A stretch of 64,000 nucleotides of DNA, from NCBI GenBank assembly GCA_951799425.1, contig OX637402.1, positions 32,644,492 through 32,708,491 of the forward strand. Direction: 5' to 3'. Below, piece by piece: positions 34,680 through 45,479 of this stretch. The notes below the pieces were generated by a model. It was not told the origin of the DNA and searched no databases. It worked only from the letters and a program-made list of their open reading frames with translations. The DNA is from Ilex aquifolium. Its lineage: Eukaryota; Streptophyta; Magnoliopsida; Aquifoliales; Aquifoliaceae. The position numbers were made by a program, and so were the translations under genes. Within the stretch, counting starts at the first letter, position 1. The number at the start of each line of letters is the position of its first letter.

Positions 34680-36033
34680 TATGGTGTAGAGACCTAATCA
34701 GAAACTTAATTTAAAGTAATTATTGAATTAGTTGTGAGTTCTAAAATTAAATGGAACCTACTTTCAATCCAATTGAACAGATTGTTCAAAAGAATCCCTA
34801 GTTCTTCCATCAAATATTATGTTTTTTTCTTGAATACTCCGGTTCAAATACCTAAGGATTCGTTGTTTGTGTACTGGCGTCATATAATTCAAAAAACACT
34901 AGTTTTCTCGAAGCTTTTTGTTGTCGTATCTAGACTAATACCAATCCAACACATTTCATGAGTAAAATGTGATCAATTAATCAACCAACAAAATTATTTG
35001 TTACAAATAACTTCTTTTTTCAAATTCTATCTATAGTCCTTAAATTTTTGTAGTAACTTTTGAAAGGTATTTGATTTCAAAGAGATACAAATATATAGGT
35101 TAAACTCATTTCAGCATAACGAATGTCAAATTCTCATCAATATATATCATTTTCTTCTTGGGAGAAGATTATCGTTTTCACAATCTCAAGCGGGCAAAGT
35201 TATACAAATCTATAATGGGAGAGATTGAAGATAATAAAATTAAAAAATATGGAACGTAGGATATATGTGGTTTGGTGTATGGTACATACATCTATGGATC
35301 AATGTTCAAGAGCTATGTCAATTTATTTATTTTTTGATTTTTTCCGGGATTGTATATATCTCATTTCGCTAGCACTCATGTTTATCCGGACTATCTTGAA
35401 GGTGGTTTGACGCTATGTCAATTCGCCTGAGGTACGCTCTCTCAGGTGAGATAAATGCGCGGATTCACAAGCTGTGTTGAATACATGTTAAATACAGTGC
35501 ATGGGCTTTGCCATGGAAGTAGACCTAGTCGTGTGCCCAACTTGACAATCTCCTTTAAATAGAGATGGCCTTTCTCTTAGGAAACTCGAGTGAGTCTCTA
35601 ACCAAACTGGTCTGTTGATTTGATTTTTTTTACTTGTTTTCAGTCTCAGTGATACATGCTTAATTACAACTAAAAACTTCAAATAAGGAACATATATATT
35701 ACAATGCTATAGTGAGGAGACCCTTCTAGTATAACACCTATATGATGTGTCAAATTAGTAGTCAATACAATGTTAACAATTGATGATGTCTCGTAATAAT
35801 ACAGATAAAAACCTCGTTCGACTGAACTAATTCATTTTGGTCTGTGTTAATAATATATGATTGTAGCAATTCAAAAGGAAATGATCAACATTTGGTACCC
35901 ATGTATTACTCTTTTTCTTATCCTATCCTTTCAAAGCTTTCATTATGATGCTCGAGAGAATGAGCAGGTCTTGGCATTTTGTCTTCAAAAAAATTGTGAC
36001 ATACAGCTATAGCTACACCTTTCTTTAGTTTAA

Positions 36034-36035
<2 letters not shown>
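34680..36035. other. Intergenic; nothing recognised
   Basis: A+T-rich with short accidental ORFs at 34734-34961 and 35225-35410 that show no family features. Confidence 0.45.

Positions 36036-36087
<52 letters not shown>
36036..36087. repeat. (CT)n microsatellite, about 26 units
   Basis: Uninterrupted CT dinucleotide run. The ORF 35918-36100 across it, with its Arg-Glu repeats, is an artefact of the repeat. Confidence 0.95.
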
Positions 36088-36091
<4 letters not shown>

Positions 36092-36333
36092 AGTGTCCAT
36101 AATTATGGATTTAAGGCCTTCATTAAGGCACTTTCAATTGTTAATGAGAACATGTAAATGTTGCTTCATCGAGAAATTTGAAGAAATAATTATGAACTGT
36201 CTAGGAGGGATGATTGCTGAACTTTAAACAACTTTTAAAGAATAAAGAAAATCTTAAGGACCAGATCTCTATCTGATGCTTTTGTTCGTTTGTTTGTTCT
36301 TACACAATATGTATGAGTGTACACCCATAGGAG

Positions 36334-36334
<1 letters not shown>

Positions 36335-36381
<47 letters not shown>
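36335..36381. repeat. (TG)n(AG)n compound microsatellite
   Basis: About 11 TG units run directly into about 13 AG units. Confidence 0.95.
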
Positions 36382-36388
<7 letters not shown>

Positions 36389-37360
36389 TAAGGTAGACTA
36401 AGTATTATTAAGCTGTAATCGTATCAAATAAAACCTGTAATAATTTGACAAGGCCCACAAAAGTTCAAATCAGACGAAAAGCTTGTGGGAGAACGTGAGA
36501 TCAGAGTATGGGCAAGCTTACCTTTGCTTTCGTAGGCCTTTTTCCTTTTCACCATGACATCGCAGCATAATCCCACACATCCTACACCTTATATTTAATA
36601 CTGAATATAAACCCATGTCTATATGTCCATATATATATTATATATTTGATCTCCTTTAAAGCTTTTCTTTTTTACCTACAGCTCTTCTTCTTTTAATGCT
36701 ACAATGGGACCCATCATTAAATATATTTCACTATCATTTCATTGGTGACAACTCATTATGTCCCCAAATTATGTCTTTCAATTATGTCTCAATAGCATTA
36801 CTGCTCGTTTTCGTTGTCTTATTGTGTCCACAAAAAAAAAAATATGTTGCTGTTTTATCCAATAGCAAATGTCCACGTGGTAGTCAAGTCAAAATACCTA
36901 GTCAAAATAATTGGGGAATATATGAATCAACACAAGGTAGGTAGCATTATCTCTCCGGAGATGATTGTCACAAGAGCAATGCTACTTGGACACTATTTGT
37001 TGACTCCACGCGAGTTTTATTATTTATTGAGATTTATTATCTATTTAATATTTATAATTGATACAATCATTAAATGGTGTCAAGTCAACTTAGAGAGTTC
37101 AAATAGTATTTTCCTTCTCACAAAAACCCTCTTCGACGTTTTAGTCATGATGAAGTAGTCATTGTTTAGAAATGGAAATAGAATAATTTTTAGTTTTACT
37201 AAACATGCAATATTTATTGCGAGTTCTATTATATGGCAGGAAAGCTCTGAATTTAATAATGCCTCTCATTTTCAATGACATTTTTTATGAATAAGACACC
37301 GTTTCTATTCATATATATATATGTTTTTGCCAAATTCCTGGCTAGATATACATGTAGGAG

Positions 37361-38016
37361 TAATGTTATTGGCCTTTAAAATTTTTATCTAATTTGTAAA
37401 CTTAATGATACGATGTAACTCTTCACTACAAGAAAAATTATTTTTTGTGAGGAATTAAAAAACGTCGCAAAAAGTATACTATCCACGATAATTTTATCGC
37501 AATTTTTATTTTGGTAATTTTTTTGCGGTGTTTTTTCCCAGTGCGCTCGAAATGATGATTCCTTCCCAAATTTTTTTGACGCGAGAAATGACAATGTTTT
37601 ACGACAAATATTTTGTGTCGTAGATAGTATTAAATCATCACAAAAATAAATAATCAAAAAATAAAAAAAAAATAAAGTCAAAATATTAATTTGCGACTGT
37701 TTTTTTACGTCGCAAAATTTTTTGTTGCGATGTTTAATTTTTCTTCACAGATATAAATTTTATTTTTGTAAACCAAAATAAAAATAAAAAAAATTCCTTC
37801 ATGACGTTTTTTATAAGTTTGTCGCACAATGGTGATTCTCTCCCAATTTTTTTGGCGCATGTCTTGGCGGAAATTGTTAATTTTTTTTACGACAAATCAT
37901 GTTTTCGTCGCGAATAAAAATTAAATCATGTTTTACGACAAATCATGTTTCCATCATTTAATATATCATTAGAAAAACAAATTAATTCAGTTTTCTTGGT
38001 CTCAATAACATTACTC
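37361..38016. mobile_element. MITE copy interrupted by a CACTA fragment
   Basis: A left MITE end (TAATGTTATTGGCCTTTAAA, then CTTAATGATA) lies at 37361-37410 and a matching right end (TTGGTCTCAATAACATTACTCT) at 37995-38016. About 590 bp lie between, where the family has about 120 bp. The CACTA terminus at 37424 accounts for the extra sequence, so this is a nested insertion. Confidence 0.5.
37424..37960. mobile_element. CACTA (En/Spm) transposon, one terminus only
   Basis: CACTACAAGAAAAATTATTT is the diagnostic CACTA terminus. It is followed by several subterminal words built on GTCGCAAAAA, TTTTTGCG and TTACGACAAAT in both orientations, as usual for En/Spm ends. The opposite terminus (TTCTTGTAGTG) is not found. 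No transposase is present. The inner boundary is approximate. Confidence 0.65.
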
Positions 38017-38093
38017 TACATGTAGTTTCGCCGGAACCCAATTTATTGATAAGGTAAGATCGATTTGAACATTGGTTGTGGTTTCTCTAATAT

Positions 38094-38575
38094 TTCGTTT
38101 GGTACGATGGAAAAATTGAATGATTAAAAGTTAGAATGATGTAAAGTTGGAGGGATAGATAAAATATCAAGGAAGAAAAATAAGAAGGATGGACAAGTGG
38201 ATGAATGAACTTTTCTTCCAACATATCAAAATCTACCCCTCAAAAATTGGGAGGAAAAGTAGATAAAAAGTTAATGATATGTGTTAAAATGTATGTTATT
38301 TGTTTATATATCCTTTGATATATACACATATCATATTTATTAATTACATATTATGTATACATTAATTTCATTATATAGATATAATGATAAAATATGTAAT
38401 ACTTTTTCTATCTTACCATACATAAAAAAATTAATCATTGCGGCTTTTCATCCTTCTTACCAAACATAAAGAAATAAAAGAATGATTTATTCCTTGAAAG
38501 ATAAAAAATGTATCGCTCTCATTTTTTATTCTTCCATTTTTTTATTCCTCTATTTTTTCATCCTACCAACGGACC
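38094..38575. mobile_element. Probable non-autonomous TIR element
   Basis: The left CGTTTGGTACGATGGAAAAAT and the right end in reverse complement (CCGTTGGTAGGATGAAAAAAT) form an imperfect TIR of about 21 bp. The interior is A+T-rich with a central (AT)-rich core and no ORF. No convincing duplication was seen, so the superfamily is left open. Confidence 0.5.
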
Positions 38576-40420
38576 ATAAATGACCTTTGTTCATTATGGG
38601 TTAAAGAAACAATACAGTAAAGAGAGTCAAATTTAAAAATTGGATCTCCAACTAGAACTATTATGTGTATGTTCCAACTATTCTAGTTACTCATGTTACA
38701 AATGTCTCAAATAGGTTTATACATTATTCTTGGAATTTGGACAACCTGTCTATTTATTTTCTCAAAGATAAATAGGGTTTTCAGTTCTAAAAAAACCCGA
38801 ATAAAATTAGAATAATGATAAACTAACTAAAAAAAATAAAAAAATATGGATCAAATGATGTGTCATTAGTATTGTTGATTTTATTTTTACACATTTAAAA
38901 TTCAAATTTATTTAATTATATAATATCACATTATTTAATCTATATTTTTTATTCCTTTTTTGGTCTGTGCAGCACTCTACTCATAAAATTATCCCCTATG
39001 GGCATGACTCAAGCTCTCATCCATGAGAAAAGATTCATTACACCGCAATATCACGTGGTAATATTGACGTGATATCACTAATTAATAATATCAAAACAAA
39101 TAAATAAATAGAACTCATTAAAATTAATAACCTACCTTCCTTATAAGTAAAAATAACTACTCACCTTCTTCTATATAAATAAATAATTATCTAAGTAAGA
39201 TTCACCTTATTCACTTGATATTTTATTATTAATTAGCGATACCATGTCAACATTTACATTCAATATTTACTCGTCATCCATCCCCCCCCCTCCCCCCCCC
39301 CCCCCCTCTCTCTCTCTCTCTCTGTCTCCATCCTTGACGTTGGAAAGGTGTGAAATCCTTGTCAAGTACTTAGACTGGTAACTGAAATAGACTATTTAGC
39401 TTGACCATACTTCCTTGTCTCACTAACTCCAAATATTATTTCCCTAAAGCTGTGTCCACGTCATTAGCTTTCCATCTTCTCAATTTAAGTATGCTAAAAG
39501 ATTCGTCCAAATAAAATGAAAGGTTATATTGAATCTTCTTCTGAGATAGAATAACTCTTAATGTTTCCACAGAATTCTTATCTTCTCTTACAATATAATA
39601 TTTCTTTTATATATATAATAAGTTCATCTCTTTTTATTGTTGACGTGGTCGCAAGATCGATTGAAAAATAGTGAACACAGTGACATATCATAAAAATATT
39701 ATGAAATTTAAGTTTTTTGGAGCTTTTAATGTCCCCTAGTAAATTATTTTAAGGGGCAAATCAAACTATATATATATAGTGGCAAAAGATTTACAAAAAA
39801 AAATTATAAAAATTAAAATTGCATCTTGTTGGACATAATTTGGACCCACAAGAAGCTAATTATTGGGAATTTTATTCTCAAATTAATCCCATTATTCTAT
39901 CATCCAAAAGGAGTCAATCGAATATATAATTGCAACGAAAGATTGATTAAAAAGTAAGACTTGGATCTGAAATTAAAATAAATAAATAATTAACATAATA
40001 TAAATTATACATGAAAAGAAGAAAAAATAAAAGCATATTCTGTGGTGTGGGTCAGTCTTGTGTGTGAAAGTCTAAGCGAGACCTAGAGAGAAAGACCACA
40101 ACGCAACGTAGTCCCTACTCCTCTAGTTGTCCAGCCACTAATTTTTTATCACTTCTTTCTATACGCATTGTTCCTAAACCTCTCTCTCTCTCTCTCATCT
40201 CAAAAACAAGCAGCCCTACAAAGCAACTTGCTATCATTGATGACTTTAGGGGTCCATCGCTGTCGTTTAAGGCAAACACCACCTTCTTTTTATCAAGCAA
40301 CGGATGGCTATGATATACTTTTGAACATGCTAATAATAATAATAATTTTTAAGCAACAGTTAATATTAGAATTACTTGGCTAAAATAATTTTTATATCAC
40401 TTGTTTTTAGATAAAAAGAG
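38576..40420. other. Intergenic; simple repeats only
   Basis: A+T-rich. A C-homopolymer/(CT)n tract lies at about 39284-39322 and a (CT)n at about 40181-40196. ORFs at 40115-40300 and 40168-40383 cross the CT repeat and look accidental. Confidence 0.45.
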
Positions 40421-40424
40421 AATT

Positions 40425-43215
40425 TAATTACAAAGATCCAATATACATACATATTTACAACTAAAATAATGTCATATGACAATAATCTCCACTCTTATGA
40501 GTCACCACATTTCTCTCTAGAAAGTGTTTTTGTCTTGGCCCAAAGTGTATTCTATCAAACAAAAGTCTAATGGCCAATATGCTTAAGGGATACAATCGTC
40601 ATTACATGGGAAAGGCTGGCCCAGTAGCCCATCTACCATTCCGTTCCGACACCAGTTATTGGAAATTCTGGGAAGAGTAAAAACCAAAAATACTTACTTG
40701 GACTTAAAACCCGGCTATTAGTTTAATTAAACTTGTAGATAGTAAGCGCATTCATAATATCTCAACTGTCACATAATCTTACTGGATGAATTTATAGTAA
40801 TTCAGGCCATAATTTTCATTTCTAGTTGCATTTATCGCCAATCACTTTGGCTGCAGAACAAATAACACAAAGAAAACACTTTCTAAGTGTATAAAATAAA
40901 GATATTCTGAATGAGAAAGGAATATGAGAATATCTCTGAAAAGGTATATTATTCAATTCATTAACTCGTAGAATATAAAGGAGCAATATAAATATGAATA
41001 ACCAAAACCTTAATCGTTTACAAAACATAAACAAAATTCTTAAAATTACGAAAAATACCAAAAATGAAAATATGCGATTTTTCTAATTAACATAAAAACA
41101 TGTGTCGTCTGGACTCCAACGAAATTGACGACACTGAATTCAGAATCTCTTATAATTTATTATTAATTTCTAAAATTTTTCCTAAAATGACAAAAATAGA
41201 ATTTTGAGGGCCTAAGCGATGAAATTCGGTCCAAAGCTAAAGGAGCTCATGGCAAAGTCATGAGTCTTGATTGTTAGCCCGATCTAAATTAAACCCCACT
41301 CGTCCCACTAAATTTCAAGTCCGACCCATTTTGCCTTTATTATCCTTTCGTTATGCTTTGAAGACACAACGATCAATCTGTTTCAACCACTCTGCTGTTA
41401 CCTGTTTTACATCAACTTCCTTTTGCTGTTCCTCATTCATTTCAGAGAAAAATTAAGTATTAGACTCAAGCATGTAGTGTAGCTCTACTTTCTCGTTTTT
41501 GTCTTCTTGTTTGAGGAAACATATCCCACTTAAAATCATGAACTTTGCATAATTTGCAGGCTCGCAAACTATATGATTATATTATTTGGTGATATATCAT
41601 TTCTGAATAGGAGTATATAATAAAGCTTTCTTATTTTGGGGTAAGCCCCTAAAAGGAGGTCTAAAGTTGAAGGATTTAAAGGTGTCTGAGAAGAAGACAA
41701 TGCACTGGAGCAGAAGAATATATGCTTTCACAATATAAGGGCATAAAAATCCAACACAAGGGCCATGCTCTTCTTGCTTTCCAATCCCACTGAACTAAAA
41801 TAATTTCCTAATTTTTGTTGATTCCCTCATCTTCCACTTAATCTACTGGGATATGTATCGCTAGTTGTAGCACCATAGAATCACTCTTCGATGTTCTAGA
41901 ATCACAATTCTAATATTGCTCGGTAAAATGTATATAAAGTGTTTTAAATTTTTTTTTAGAATAACGCTTAATCCAGGAAAATATTGTACGAAGTCGGTTG
42001 AGGGTTATATAGCTAATTATATTCCTACTCCCATGCAGATTTCGTCACTTTTATGGAGGGGATAGCTAAGAAACAATAGTGGTCAGCTTATCTATGTATT
42101 TTAGGGTGAGCCTTTAAATGAGTCACGAATTACTGAGTTGACTCAGTTTGCGAATGATACATTTGTCCCACCTAGTTTAAAATTTAATTTTTTTGTTATT
42201 TTATAGAGACTGAAACTTGAATGATATCTTACTTAAAATAAAGAATTAGTTGAATAAGCTCGAAAGAAAATAGAGGACCGATGGAGGCATTGGCACGTGC
42301 GTCCGTCCATTATGAATCTGAGTGCAAGGCTGATACGGCATGCCTTGGTTTTTCTTTTAGAAAATATCAGGGGTGCTGACGTTATTTTACGATTATTCAG
42401 AGGGTGTTAGGATAATTTACTTAACAAAAGAAATGACTAGAAATAATTAGTTTGAGTGATTCTTCTAGTAAGTAAATATAAACCAAGAGCTCCATAAAAC
42501 ATTGATAGCCCCACACACTAGCCATCCTAAAGGCCAGACTTTTTCCGGAAATCTTGGCTTTTTGCCTTAGCACTTCAAATAAGTTTCATCCAAGTTCTAG
42601 GATGTTTTCAACATCAGCTGTGTCACATGACAATCAATGGTATTAATCGAGACAAAATGGTTGTCGAAGATTCTTGGGAGTTTGCAGAAAAATCACAAAA
42701 ATGACAAGAAAAAGAGCTTCGAAGGTAAGATGACACCAGTGTGGTGTCCATGTATGGATTTTCGATGCTCAAGTCAAATTTGTCAATTTTGGGTGAAATA
42801 TATAGTGTACTAAATGTGAGGAGTATTGGTTGCATACTTGGTTTATCGAGTATTGCTTTCTTGTTTAAGTCCGAAGGTGGATATAAACGTCAGGAAAATG
42901 GGTTGAAGATGTGATCACTACTAATTGTTGATCTTATTCTTAGACAAATTTCATTCTCAAGTTTTACCCATTCGAAAGTTTTTCTTAATTGGTATTCCTA
43001 AAAGTGTATAAACTCTGTCTTCCTCGAGTGTTGGGCCTAAACCTTTTACCCTGGACTGAACTCTCTTCTGTCGCATGCAAAAGAATGGCTATGCATATTA
43101 ACCCATGCGCTAGCCCAGGAAGAGGCATCATTGCCCTTTTGGAGACCCAAGACCTAAGAGCTCGGGGACCAAAAATAACGATGGCTGAGACAACCTATTA
43201 AATTATGACTTATGA
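40425..43215. repeat. Segmental duplication, copy A (about 2.8 kb)
   Basis: It matches 45480-48240 in the same order and orientation, with many substitutions and several indels. Shared blocks include 40425-40550 with 45485-45605, 40730-41460 with 45790-46550, 41550-42170 with 46610-47270, 42400-42620 with 47320-47890, and 42990-43215 with 48020-48240. It holds one monomer related to the 180-bp array at about 41040-41210. Compared with copy B it has an extra about 200 bp near 42180-42400 and about 340 bp near 42660-42990. No protein gene is recognisable. Confidence 0.88.
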
Positions 43216-43829
43216 GAAAGTATAACCGGCCTTTGATCAAAAAGTACTATAATCAAAAAATAAAAAATAAATAAATAATATTTTTTATCTTGTGAATGTT
43301 TTATTTTATTGAGATTAAAGATTCAAGTCTCCCTCCCTCCTCTCTCCTCCCCCCCCCCCCCTCCCAAAAAAAATAGTAAACTAGACTAAGGTCCCTCCTT
43401 TGGTGTGTAAATTAAGTTTAGCCCTAACGGATTTCTATTATACAAAAAGTCCTTATTTTTAAAAACTTTGAATATGGTCCCTATGTTAGTGTGGTTGGGC
43501 AATTATTGTACATTTATTATTCATTTTGCCCTCATCACATGATTTCAACATAAATTTGAGAGATGCGAGTGTACCTGTCTGACGATTTGTGTTTATGGAG
43601 AAGATTAGTGTACCTGTCTAACGATTTGACAATTTTCGAATAATTGGGGATGGTGTAAAATAGATAGTTGAAATGGTTCGGATGCATAATCGATTAAGAC
43701 TAATGGTATTTGATCCAGATCGAGCCAACAATAAAGACTCATCGCAATGCCATGAGCACTATTAGTTTTTCACCGAATTTCATCGTTTAAGCACTCAAGA
43801 GTCAAAACCCCGTTTTTTTTTCATTTTTG

Positions 43830-43935
43830 GAAAGAATTCAAAAAATTAATAATAAATCACAGGAGATTCTGAATTTATCATCTCTAATTTTTTTAAACTC
43901 CAGATGAAACATGCTTTTATTTTAATCAGTTAGAT
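43830..43935 (-). repeat. Inverted, partial 180-bp monomer at the left edge of the array
   Basis: Read on the minus strand, this segment has the monomer landmarks (CTAACTGATTAAAATAAAA, CATCTGGAGTTTAAAAAAAT, GATTTATTATTAATTTTTTG) in the order of the direct copies. It therefore points opposite to the array that follows. Confidence 0.8.
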
Positions 43936-45352
43936 TGAAATTATTTCATAAAATGAAAAAAATGAGATTATCGAAGATTTAAAAATTACAGAAAAATTAT
44001 TAAAAAAATAAAAAATTATAATCTAACTGATTAAAATAAAAATTACGTATTGTCTGGAGTCTAAAAAAATTGGCAACACTAAATTCGGATTCTGCAATGA
44101 TTTATTATTAATTTTTTGAATTCTTTCCTAAAATAAAAAAAAATAGGATTGTCAAAGAATTAAAAATTACATAAAAATTATTAAAAAATAGAAAATTACA
44201 ATCTAACTTATTAAAATAAAAAATACGTATTTTCTGGAGTCTAATAAAATTGGCGGCGCGGAATTCGTACTCTCCTATGATTTATTATTATTTTTTTGAT
44301 TTCTGTCCTAAAATAAAAAAAAGGGATTATCAAAGAATTAAAAATTGTGTAAAAATTATTAAAAAATAGAAAATTACAATATAACTGATCAAAATAAAAA
44401 GTACGTATTGTCTAGAGTATAAAAAAATTGGCGACGCTGAATTTAGACTCTTCTATGATTTATTATTTATTTTTCCAATTCTTTCCTAAAATAGTAAAAA
44501 TGAGGTTATCAAAGAATTAAAAAGTTAAACAAAAAATATTTTAAAAAATAGAAAATTGCAAGATAACTAATTAAAATAAAAGTTCGTATTGTCTAGATTG
44601 TAAAAAAATTGGCGACGCGAAATTCGGATTCTTCTATGGTTTATTATTAATTTTTCGAATTCTTTCAGAAAATGAAAAAAAATGAGATTATCGAAGATTA
44701 AAAAATTACAGAAAAATTATTAAAAAATAAAAAATTGCAATCTAACTGATAAAAATAAAAAATACGTATTGTCTAGAGTCTTAAAAAATTGGCAACGCTA
44801 AATTTGGATTCTGCAATGATTTATTATTAATTTTTTGAATTCTTTCCTAAAATGAAAAAAATGGGATTGTCAAAGAATTAAAAATTACATAAAAAATATT
44901 AAAAAAAAATAAAATTACAATCTTACTTATTAAATAAAAAGTACGTATTGTCTGGAGTCTAATAAAATTGGCGGTGCGGAATTCGGACTCTCCTATGATT
45001 TATTATTAATTTTTTGAATTCTGTCCTAAAATTAAAAAAAAAAGGATTATCAAAGATTTAAAAATTGTGGAAAAATTATTAAAAAATAGAAAATTACAAT
45101 ATAAATGATTAAAATAAATAGTACGTATTGTCTAGAGTCTAAAAAAATTGGTGGCACTGAATTCAGACTTTCCCATGATTTATTATTAATTTTTCGAATT
45201 CTTTCCTCAAATGCAAACGGGATTATCAAAGAATTATAAATTATACAAAAATTATTAAAAAATAGAAAATTACAATCTAACTTATGAAAATAAAAAGTAT
45301 GTGTTATCTGGAGTCTAAAAAAATATGCGGCGTTGAATTTGGACTCTCCTAT
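43936..45352 (+). repeat. Satellite-like tandem array, about 180-bp period, about eight copies
   Basis: The landmark ACGTATTGTCTGGAGTC (and variants) recurs at 44045, 44225, 44403, 44584, 44764, 44943, 45123 and 45299, giving periods of 176-181 bp. Each monomer carries AAAAAATTGGCGACGC-like, TGATTTATTATTAATTTTT, ATTCTTTCCTAAAAT and ATTATTAAAAAATAGAAAAT segments in the same order. Monomers differ by point changes and 1-3-bp gaps. The A+T-rich, nucleosome-sized period is satellite-like, but the array is short. The minus ORF 45050-45436 runs through monomers and is not a gene. Confidence 0.92.
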
Positions 45353-45412
45353 AAAATTTTGTCGGATCAACCATGATGAGTCCAAATAATGTGACGAAAA
45401 CAAACTCATGGA

Positions 45413-45460
45413 GCCGGCCCCAAATAATTGGGACATAAAGCTTGATTTGATTTTGTTTGA
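45413..45460 (+). mobile_element. Possible 3' tail of an RTE-type LINE
   Basis: GCCGGCCCCAAATAATTGGG followed by ACATAAAGCTTGATTTGATT resembles the conserved 3' terminus of plant RTE-type LINEs (GCCGACC...TTGGGA...AAGGCTTG, then a simple repeat). Only the tail is recognisable. The likeness is from memory and needs a database check. Confidence 0.4.
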
Positions 45461-45479
45461 TTTAATTTACCGATAAACG

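Noticed and set aside
43800-45352. A CRISPR-like array
   Set aside because: The repeats are contiguous 180-bp monomers without unique spacers, in a plant nuclear context; they are a tandem satellite.
45050-45436. 128-aa minus-strand ORF
   Set aside because: It runs across the 180-bp tandem monomers and the following junction; no protein features.
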